From positions 1 to 64,000 of the forward strand of contig PCXZ01000033.1 of assembly GCA_002762985.1 (NCBI GenBank): 64,000 bases of DNA, in the 5' to 3' direction. Both the position numbers and the translations under genes were made by a program. Origin of the DNA: Candidatus Woesearchaeota archaeon CG10_big_fil_rev_8_21_14_0_10_44_13 (lineage in GTDB: Archaea; Nanobdellota; Nanobdellia; Woesearchaeales; UBA12501). The notes under the pieces are model-generated. The model saw only the letters and a list, made by a program, of their open reading frames with translations, ran no database searches and was not told the origin of the DNA. Of the stretch, positions 56,967-64,000 are shown piece by piece. Position 1 is the stretch's first letter. Every line of letters starts with the position of its first letter.

Positions 56967-57172
56967 CGCACGCCACCACCATGGCGGCTCGACGGCCATG
57001 CTCACTTCGTTCGCATGTCCTACGCGACACCCCGTAAGGGACGACCCCCGTCGCGTCGAGCGCCATGGTGGCGTGCGGCGAGCCGGGGGATGCCCCCTTC
57101 GGGGTGGCGAGTAACCCGCACGAACAAAGTAAGTGCGGGTGTCGCACCGCCACGAATGGCGCTATCAATATT
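56967..57172. repeat. Structured GC-rich element copy 2
   Basis: Same scaffold as 24827-25028 with compensatory stem changes. Confidence 0.8.
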
Positions 57173-57195
57173 AACTGTCCATCCCAATCATCCCC

Positions 57196-57555
57196 TCATC
57201 CGAAATATGATGGTGAGATATTATCAGCATCCTTCGTCTTCGATTTCTTGCTTGTCTTCTTCTCGTATTTCTCAAGCTGCTTCGGCTTCTCTATCTTGCC
57301 GAATTCCTTCTCATAATCCTTCACCACCTTGTCCAGCAATTCAAGCATCCTCTTGGTGTGGTAAGGGTCGAGCATTATGACATTGTGCTTCAGGTTCAGG
57401 ACTATGCTTTCCTGGCTCCTCGGGTCTATCCTCGGCGTTATGTTCTTGAAATCCAGCACAAACTGCAGTGGATTGAAGTTTATCGACAGCTCATGAGCGA
57501 AAAAACTGTCACCGTCCTGTATGTTCATGTTCACGTTCTTTGTCTGTTTGTCCAT
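57196..57555 (-). CDS. DUF3467-like protein
   Basis: ANE/FxxxxNxxxFxLDF-like region: AHELSINFNPLQFVLDFKNITPR. Confidence 0.65.
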   Translation of the reverse strand: MDKQTKNVNMNIQDGDSFFAHELSINFNPLQFVLDFKNITPRIDPRSQESIVLNLKHNVIMLDPYHTKRMLELLDKVVKDYEKEFGKIEKPKQLEKYEKKTSKKSKTKDADNISPSYFG

Positions 57556-57583
57556 TTTTTACCCCCATCTTATTTTTTATCAT

Positions 57584-58393
57584 TCATGATCTGGTTATCT
57601 TTATCAATTCATCATGGAGTTTCCCGTTGGATATGACAAAATCCTTTGTGTCTATAGTATAAGGCTGCCCATTGAGGTCAGTTATCCTTGCCCCTGCCTC
57701 TCCTGCTATGACAAGCGACGCAGCATAATCCCATATGAAACCATATCTGCCTACGAACGCATCAAATCTTCCTGCTGCCAGGAAGCACAGGTTAGTTGTT
57801 GCGCAGCCCAGCATCCTTATCCTGTCTGTCAGCTTCAAAAACTCGGGTATCTTCCTCATGTGCCATTCTGTGCCTTTCTGCAGGTTTGCGCCGTATGCCA
57901 TCACTGGGCCGTCTTTGGGGCCCTTGTCAGAGACATGGATCCTCTTTCCGTTCAGATAAGCACCCTTGCCCTTCTCTGCATAGTAGATCTCGTCAAGGGC
58001 AGGGAAATAGACGACGCCCAGATAAGGCATATTGTCTTTCGCAAGGCCTATCGATACGCTGAAGAATGGGATCTGTGCTATGAAATTCCTTGTCCCGTCT
58101 ATGGGGTCTATTATCCACCTGTGATCCGAGATTTTCTTGTCCCCTCCTGCTTCCTCTGAGAGTATGCTATGGGAAGGGTATCTCTCCTTTATCTTCGAGA
58201 TTATCAGTGCCTCTGCTTCCTTGTCGGCATTAGTGACGAATGAATCGTCTGCCTTCCTCTCTTTTGTCTTTATCCTGCCGTAATTCTCCATCACGAGCCT
58301 GCCTGCTTCTTTTGCAAGGTTTATCGTGAATTCCATCATCTTGCCTTTCTCTTTTCCCTTATCGCTGTTTTTTCCTTTATTCTTATCCATCAT
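57584..58393 (-). CDS. Inositol monophosphatase family protein (SuhB-like)
   Basis: ILSEEAGG, WIIDPIDGTRNFI, WDYAASLVIAGEAGA. Confidence 0.93.
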   Translation of the reverse strand: MMDKNKGKNSDKGKEKGKMMEFTINLAKEAGRLVMENYGRIKTKERKADDSFVTNADKEAEALIISKIKERYPSHSILSEEAGGDKKISDHRWIIDPIDGTRNFIAQIPFFSVSIGLAKDNMPYLGVVYFPALDEIYYAEKGKGAYLNGKRIHVSDKGPKDGPVMAYGANLQKGTEWHMRKIPEFLKLTDRIRMLGCATTNLCFLAAGRFDAFVGRYGFIWDYAASLVIAGEAGARITDLNGQPYTIDTKDFVISNGKLHDELIKITRS

Positions 58394-58394
58394 T

Positions 58395-58961
58395 TCACCT
58401 CAATATCTCGTAACTCAATATCCTGTCGAGCTTTCCCTTGTCTTTCACCAACCCATTCAGCTCTGCTCCCTTCAGCGTCTTGCCGCCAGACTTCAGGTAG
58501 GTCGCATACTGCCTTACGGACTCCGGGTCGTTCTCATTCAAAAAATAATTCAATGTGAACCATAATGTCAGCTTTTCGCCGTGCTTGGTGCAATTTCCTA
58601 TCCTGCACTGCAATGGTTTCACTCCATGGATCCTGCAGAGCTTCTGCCCGCCTTTTTCCATGAGGAAAACGCATTTCCCGTAGGGGAGATTCTCTTTTCC
58701 AGGCCCTTTCTTCAGCCTCGGCCTCCATAATCTTGTGTTGAACTTCTCGATCTCCTCGAGGTATTTTTCTTTCAGCTTATTCTCGCTGATCCTGAGATGC
58801 TCCGCAATCCTCCTGTGATCTTCCCTTGTCAGGAATCCCGAGCCATGGCTGCAGCAGTGGCCACATTTTCTGCAGACTGAGCCAAGCTCAAGGATGTCTT
58901 TCAAAGGTGTGTGTGCGTTGATCGTTATTCTTTTTCTGCCGGCCTTTTTTTCGCTTGCCAA
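58395..58961 (-). CDS. YkgJ-type CxxCxxCC Fe-S / zinc-binding protein
   Basis: CRKCGHCCSHGSGFLT, CRIHGVKPLQCR. Confidence 0.85.
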   Translation of the reverse strand: MASEKKAGRKRITINAHTPLKDILELGSVCRKCGHCCSHGSGFLTREDHRRIAEHLRISENKLKEKYLEEIEKFNTRLWRPRLKKGPGKENLPYGKCVFLMEKGGQKLCRIHGVKPLQCRIGNCTKHGEKLTLWFTLNYFLNENDPESVRQYATYLKSGGKTLKGAELNGLVKDKGKLDRILSYEILR

Positions 58962-58988
58962 ATTTTCACGTCTTTACACGGATGATTC

Positions 58989-59510
58989 TCATTTCTTGCT
59001 GACCTTGACCTTGGATGTCCTCAGGACGCAGCCCCTGAACAAGTATCCTTTCTGGAGCTCTTCAAGGACCATATCCTCGTCCTTGCCTGTCTTCTCTGAA
59101 AGCAGAGCCTCATGCATGCAAGGATCGAACTTTTTGCCTTCTGCATCGATCGGCTTAAGGCCTTCTTTCTCGAGCAATGAATGCATATCAGCGTATATCA
59201 GCTCTATCCCTTTTATGAAATCGTCCTTCTTGTCCTTGTTCTTCAGGGCCATCTCGAAGCTGTCCAGCAATGGCAATAATCTTGAGACGAACTTCGCCTC
59301 TGCGAATTTCATGAATTCCTGCTTGTCCCTGTCCGTCCTTTTCCTGTAGTTCTCGAACTCTGCCTGGACCCTTTTGACAGTGTCAGTGAGGTCATCGATC
59401 TTCTTCTGCAGCTCTTCCTCTTTAGTTGGTTTTTCTGCCTTCTTCTCGTCGTGTTTTGCCTCTTTCTTTATTGCGTCATCGACTTCTTTTTTTGTCATTT
59501 TGATCCTCAT
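58989..59510 (-). CDS. grpE: GrpE nucleotide exchange factor
   Basis: RVQAEFENYRKRTDRDKQEF, KGYLFRGCVLRTSKVKVSK. Confidence 0.95.
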   Translation of the reverse strand: MRIKMTKKEVDDAIKKEAKHDEKKAEKPTKEEELQKKIDDLTDTVKRVQAEFENYRKRTDRDKQEFMKFAEAKFVSRLLPLLDSFEMALKNKDKKDDFIKGIELIYADMHSLLEKEGLKPIDAEGKKFDPCMHEALLSEKTGKDEDMVLEELQKGYLFRGCVLRTSKVKVSKK

Positions 59511-59560
59511 TAACCATTAACCATTAATCATTTATTTTCATATATATTTTCTTGTTTTCT

Positions 59561-59577
59561 GTTGACTTCAAATCAAC
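59561..59577. promoter_or_regulatory. Putative operator GTTGACTTCAAATCAAC
   Basis: Near-palindrome in grpE upstream region, matching 59650-59666. Confidence 0.6.
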
Positions 59578-59649
59578 CTAGACCATTAGAAATCAACACT
59601 AGTATTTAAAGTTTGTGGAAGTGGACAATCCAAAACTATTTATACTCCC

Positions 59650-59666
59650 GTCGACTTCAAGTCAAC
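59650..59666. promoter_or_regulatory. Putative operator GTCGACTTCAAGTCAAC
   Basis: Near-palindrome immediately downstream of TATA CTATTTATAC of the HTH gene. Confidence 0.6.
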
Positions 59667-59700
59667 TACCGACGTAAAGGGTTCGCAGAAAGGCAAAAAC

Positions 59701-60108
59701 ATGGAAATAAGGCACCAGCGCATAACAATAATAAGGTACAGGAGGCCTGCAAAAAAGAGCCTCAATGACGAACTCCAGTATTTCGGGGATTCTTTCGGGT
59801 TGTTTGGCGAGAGGGACAAGGACAGGTCATGCTTCAGGATATTCATAGAACTCCTGAAATCGACAAGGAAGAACAGGGCGATGAGCTCTGATGAGATCGC
59901 ATTGAAGACGAACCTCAGCAGGGGCACAGTCATACATCACATCCATACATTGATAGAGACCGGCCTTATAGTCCAGGATCAGGGAAGATACATCTTAAGG
60001 TCAGGGAATCTCGAGGCAGTTGTCGAAGAGATACAGAAAGATGTCAACAGGACAATGGAAGACCTTAGGACCATCGCAAAAGAGATAGATAGTGGTATGG
60101 GGCTGTAG
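59701..60108 (+). CDS. Winged-helix regulator, candidate heat-shock regulator
   Basis: AMSSDEIALKTNLSRGTVIHHIHTLIETGLIVQDQGRYIL; divergent from grpE. Confidence 0.75.
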   Translation: MEIRHQRITIIRYRRPAKKSLNDELQYFGDSFGLFGERDKDRSCFRIFIELLKSTRKNRAMSSDEIALKTNLSRGTVIHHIHTLIETGLIVQDQGRYILRSGNLEAVVEEIQKDVNRTMEDLRTIAKEIDSGMGL

Positions 60109-60122
60109 ATTATATCTTAAGT

Positions 60123-60881
60123 TTAATTCCGAAGCACATTATCCTGCGCGAATATCTTCACTGGTTGCCCATTCAGATTCAACTCCGAAGTGATTCCGCT
60201 TTCCTGAGGGATATCGAATTTATGATTCCTATCATAAAGGACAATGACTCTTTCTCTATCGATTACAAAACTGTATATCCCGCCCATGCTGCTATTGGCA
60301 CGACAGGAATATATCTCTTTTTCATCTCCACTTTCTATCCTTACTGCAGGGATATTAAAAGCTAAAAGTATTGAATGCATTTGATCCCTCGCTTGTTTCA
60401 TCTTCCTGCGGCTTTCCATGATATTTTTGAACATCTCATCTTTCTCTTGATCGCTGATATCTCCTGTTCTCTTCATGCTTATGAAATCACCGTCATATTC
60501 CATTCCGAAGCTATCTGCGCTTCTGCATATGAGCCTTTCCATGTATGCCTTGTTTGAATTGTTGGCTACGTAAACTGCAGCTTCGCCAAGCTCGCTTGCT
60601 TTTTCTCCTATGTGATGGATGAATTCCTGCTCTGAACAATAAGGTATTACTTCTACAATATTGCTGTTTGTGCTGCCTGAAGCGAAAAAAGAATCGCTTA
60701 CATAGAAATAATGCTCTACCCCCTGATTCTCAAGGGATTCCCTCTTGGATTTCACAAGATAGGAAGCATAAAAATCCTTAAAAGAATCATAAAATGCATT
60801 CTTCTTCCCTTCATCCTTCCATGAGGGATGATCCGGGACTGCGCTCTCGAACAGCAGGATTTGCTCCAGTTTCTTTGCCAT
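60123..60881 (-). CDS. Hypothetical protein
   Basis: ORF adjacent to GH15-like gene. Confidence 0.45.
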   Translation of the reverse strand: MAKKLEQILLFESAVPDHPSWKDEGKKNAFYDSFKDFYASYLVKSKRESLENQGVEHYFYVSDSFFASGSTNSNIVEVIPYCSEQEFIHHIGEKASELGEAAVYVANNSNKAYMERLICRSADSFGMEYDGDFISMKRTGDISDQEKDEMFKNIMESRRKMKQARDQMHSILLAFNIPAVRIESGDEKEIYSCRANSSMGGIYSFVIDRERVIVLYDRNHKFDIPQESGITSELNLNGQPVKIFAQDNVLRN

Positions 60882-60882
60882 A

Positions 60883-61872
60883 TCAGCTCACCGCAATCAT
60901 GTATAATGCCTGGGCCCATCCAAGTGGAGAATTCTCATTATGCTTCTCTGAATTCGCGAAATAAAGCTCGGGCAGCTCCCCTTCATTATTCATCGTATCC
61001 ATGGTTTTCTGCATGTAAAAGCGGTATTTTGTAAAGTTTTCCATCCTCTTGTATATGATTGCAAGCCATGCAAGGCCCATTGTCCATTCTGCCTCGCCAT
61101 TCATATTGTAATACTTGTCGCCGGCATACCTTATCACTCCCCTGTTCCTGAGCAGTTTAAGCTCAACATTGCTAAGGATCTGCTCTCTCTGCTCTTCTGT
61201 GACTATATTGTACGGCCATATCAGGCTGAGCAATGCAAGGTCTGTTTCCTTTGTCTTGGATTCCCTTGGCAGGAGCCTGTTCAGTGTCTCCTGTCCTTTC
61301 TCTATCAATCTTTCAGGGACATCTGTGTATTTGGATATTCTCATCAGTCCTGCTACGCATGCTCCGACGCTTGATGCATGGACCTCCTCATACTCCTCCC
61401 ACATGCCGTTGTCCTTGTCCTGCCAGTATTCTATCGATCTGAGATAATAAACGAGCTTCTGTATGATCCTCTCATCATTGCTGTCCCTCATCACTTTTAT
61501 CCCTTTGTCCATAAGGTCAGCTATCTTGAAGAGGAAAGCGCCTATGGCATCGTTCTGCTTGTTGCCCCATTCCTCCCAGAACTCCGTGAGCTTCAGAGGA
61601 TGGTATCTTGCATGTATGTATTGGTAAGAATGAAGGGGTTTCTGTTTTATCGCCCAGTCTATCTTCCATTCATGCTTCAGGAATATGTCAAGCAGTGCAT
61701 GGTAAGTCCTTATGACTATGTCTGGGTCGATCGCTTCAAGGCCCATAGCAGCATAGATGTTATCCCTTATCCAGGACTTGTCATAGCCCGTATTCACGGT
61801 TATCTTAGAGGCAGAAAAAAGGCCGTTCGGATGCCTTATGCTGTTAAGGATCCTGAATGACTGCATCAGCAT
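60883..61872 (-). CDS. GH15/glucoamylase-like or phosphorylase-kinase-like (alpha/alpha)6 protein
   Basis: YDKSWIRDNIYAAMGLEAI, DNGMWEEYEEVHASSVGACVAGL. Confidence 0.75.
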   Translation of the reverse strand: MLMQSFRILNSIRHPNGLFSASKITVNTGYDKSWIRDNIYAAMGLEAIDPDIVIRTYHALLDIFLKHEWKIDWAIKQKPLHSYQYIHARYHPLKLTEFWEEWGNKQNDAIGAFLFKIADLMDKGIKVMRDSNDERIIQKLVYYLRSIEYWQDKDNGMWEEYEEVHASSVGACVAGLMRISKYTDVPERLIEKGQETLNRLLPRESKTKETDLALLSLIWPYNIVTEEQREQILSNVELKLLRNRGVIRYAGDKYYNMNGEAEWTMGLAWLAIIYKRMENFTKYRFYMQKTMDTMNNEGELPELYFANSEKHNENSPLGWAQALYMIAVS

Positions 61873-62891
61873 CTTTTTCCCCCCTTATTGCCGTTTTGGT
61901 TCCTGGCATTCCTTTCAATAATCCTTAGCGGCTTGAATTTCCTTGATGCCCTGTGCGCAGCAGAAGGAAGGTCCTTGCCGTCCCTTTCATATGCATCTAC
62001 AAGGCGGGCGAGATCATTCACCTGGCTCTCTGTGAGCTTCTGCTTCACTGAACTGAACCATGTAAGATATTCTGCCTTTGTTGAGTATGGGATTTGCCTC
62101 TCTTCGAGAGGGTAATACAATGCCTCGATCAGGTCAAGAATCTTCTCCCTGCCCCCATTGTCATTGACGCATGAACCGAAAGTTTCCATCACTGCTTTCT
62201 GTATGTTCAGAAGAGTCTTATAGACAGTGGAGTAGAGACTCACAAAGCCCCCGATAACAGTCATCATTGAATCGATCTTTTTCTGGGTTTCTTCCAGTTC
62301 ATTCTCCACAAGACTGCTCTGTCTTCTCAATTCCCTGCCCTCAGGCGTGTGGAAATTATCATAGATCTCGCTGACTGTTTCCCCGAGGAACTCGTCAAGA
62401 TCCCTCTCAGCGAAATCCAGCCTGCTCTCGAGCTGATTTCTTGTCCTGAGCAATGAAGAAATATGATCGTTCATAGTCTCATAAAACCCGATATCCTCTT
62501 CGCCGAGGTTATATTCTCTCAAGAGCCTGAGGAAATGCCCTGCGATGCCGTTCCCTTTTTCGTGCTCCTGGAAACCCTCTTCATCAAACCTCTTCTGTAG
62601 ATCTGCTACAGTCCTGGCATAGGTCTCAACAACTTTGCCCCTCAATCCAAGAGAAGGATAGAACGAAGGCAGTTTTCCCTCTATTGAGGGATCAGCTTCT
62701 ATAAGATTATAATAGGCCTGCTTAAGGATCTCGTCAGCACGGTCATTAGCAGGATTATAGAAGATAGCTTTTATCTTCCCAGTAAGAGCGGGAGAATTCT
62801 CAGGATTGCTTCTGTATGTTCCGCTGATTGTTTCATCGATTGGTACAACATTTATAGCTGCTTCCATTTTCTCAACCGCCCGTTTTATCAA
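61866..62891 (-). CDS. Coiled-coil hypothetical protein
   Basis: ORF overlapping GH15-like gene by 7 nt. Confidence 0.5.
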   Translation of the reverse strand: MIKRAVEKMEAAINVVPIDETISGTYRSNPENSPALTGKIKAIFYNPANDRADEILKQAYYNLIEADPSIEGKLPSFYPSLGLRGKVVETYARTVADLQKRFDEEGFQEHEKGNGIAGHFLRLLREYNLGEEDIGFYETMNDHISSLLRTRNQLESRLDFAERDLDEFLGETVSEIYDNFHTPEGRELRRQSSLVENELEETQKKIDSMMTVIGGFVSLYSTVYKTLLNIQKAVMETFGSCVNDNGGREKILDLIEALYYPLEERQIPYSTKAEYLTWFSSVKQKLTESQVNDLARLVDAYERDGKDLPSAAHRASRKFKPLRIIERNARNQNGNKGGKRC

Positions 62892-63106
62892 TATGCGCCC
62901 TTATCGGGCTTTCCGAGGCTTATAGCCTCAAACAAATTAATAACAAACCTTATGTTTGCTATTGTAGAGTACTAAATAGGTCATAGTATATAAAGCTTGT
63001 GGTTTTAGTTACTGAATAGTGGTTATAAGAGAAAGAGTTATATATAGAATACATATGAAAATAATACTCAACAATTAATTAGAAAAATCCAAAAAATATT
63101 GGGATT

Positions 63107-63994
63107 TCACGACAATATCCCTTTCTGCCTTGTCTCAGAAATAAGGGAATATCCTATCCCCTCTCCTATTGAAAAGGACTGCCTGCCAATAAGCTCTGAG
63201 AAGATCTCTGATAGCCCTTTCGACTCCTTATATTCAACAATATCTGCTGTAATGTTCAGCTTATTCTCGATGTAAGCCTTTGCCTCATCGCTTCCGCCCA
63301 ATTCATCTACAAGCCCGAGCTCTTTAGCCTTCCTGCCTGTGAAGAACATCCCGTCTGCAATCTTCCTGATGTCCTCGACCGGCATATTCCTGTTTGCAGC
63401 GACCTCTTCTATGAAATCAGCATGCACCTCATCGAGGAATTCCTGCATCATCTTCCTCTCTTCAGGAGTGAGCTGCCTGAACGGAGTGCCTATGTCCTTG
63501 TATTTCCCTGCGACAAGCTGCTCATAGGTCATATTATACCTGTTTATCAGGCCTGAGAAATCGATATATGATGCTATCACTCCTATCGATCCTGTTATCG
63601 ACATCCTGTTCGCGATTATATGGTCGGCAGATGAAGCCACCCAGTAGCCTCCTGAAGCGCCGATATCCCTTATGACAGCGACTGTAGTCTTGTTGGTCTT
63701 CTTCAGCGCTGAAGATATCTCGTCTGAAGCCACGCCTGAGCCGCCTGGAGAATCTATCTCTATTATGATCGCCTTTATTGCAGGATTGCTGTCTGCTTTC
63801 TTTATCATCTTCACGATGTCTTCAGAGACGGCAAGGTCATCCCCGAACAAGCTTCCGCCGGTCGTTGAAATTGTCCCCTCGACCTTGATCAATGCCGTGT
63901 TCCCTGTATCCATCTCCCCTGTGAACAGGCCTATCGCTCCTGCGAGGATTATGCTTATCAATACAAGGACAGCCAGTATCTTCAATGCCGTCAT
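63107..63994 (-). CDS. sppA: Signal peptide peptidase SppA (S49 family)
   Basis: EIDSPGGSGVASDEI, GASGGYWVASSADHIIANRMSITGSIGV. Confidence 0.93.
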   Translation of the reverse strand: MTALKILAVLVLISIILAGAIGLFTGEMDTGNTALIKVEGTISTTGGSLFGDDLAVSEDIVKMIKKADSNPAIKAIIIEIDSPGGSGVASDEISSALKKTNKTTVAVIRDIGASGGYWVASSADHIIANRMSITGSIGVIASYIDFSGLINRYNMTYEQLVAGKYKDIGTPFRQLTPEERKMMQEFLDEVHADFIEEVAANRNMPVEDIRKIADGMFFTGRKAKELGLVDELGGSDEAKAYIENKLNITADIVEYKESKGLSEIFSELIGRQSFSIGEGIGYSLISETRQKGILS

Positions 63995-64000
63995 GAATTT

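Noticed and set aside
56947-57168. ORF on - strand (MIAPFVAVRHPHLLCSCGLLATPK...)
   Set aside because: Overlies structured element copy 2; no recognisable domain, and differences preserve pairing rather than codons.

Overview
This window reads as one contiguous stretch of an archaeal chromosome. Supporting marks are split RNA polymerase genes, a thermosome, archaeal histones, intron-containing tRNAs, BRE/TATA promoters, archaeal Rad50, L15e, L30e and NusA. Several bacterial-type genes (lgt, dnaK/dnaJ/grpE, MazG, sppA, a CheY-like receiver) and the small gene set suggest a DPANN/Woesearchaeota-like lineage, but that placement is inference. Coding density is high and most genes are housekeeping. 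I found no CRISPR array, rRNA or intact transposon. The most interesting signals are non-coding. (1) Two ~200 bp GC-rich elements (24.8 kb and 57.0 kb) share a primary scaffold and keep several stems paired through compensatory changes. (2) Six tRNA genes are present and five appear interrupted: tRNA-Asp by a ~92 nt intron in the T-loop, and tRNA-Met and tRNA-Lys each by two short introns that isolate an 8-9 nt anticodon-loop mini-exon. (3) Two loci share TATAAATA-N13-GGGCAGTCA with a GGGCAGT/ACTGCCC closing stem. (4) A second ~120 bp repeat pair lies at 11.6 kb and 40.9 kb. (5) A palindromic operator pair sits between grpE and a divergent HTH gene. (6) A 52-aa AbrB-less VapB paralogue lies next to vapBC. 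(7) A 15-bp tandem repeat fills the rpoB2/rpoB1 split point. All calls were made by eye from the sequence and ORF track. No database search or folding program was run, and coordinates of RNA features may be off by 1-2 nt.
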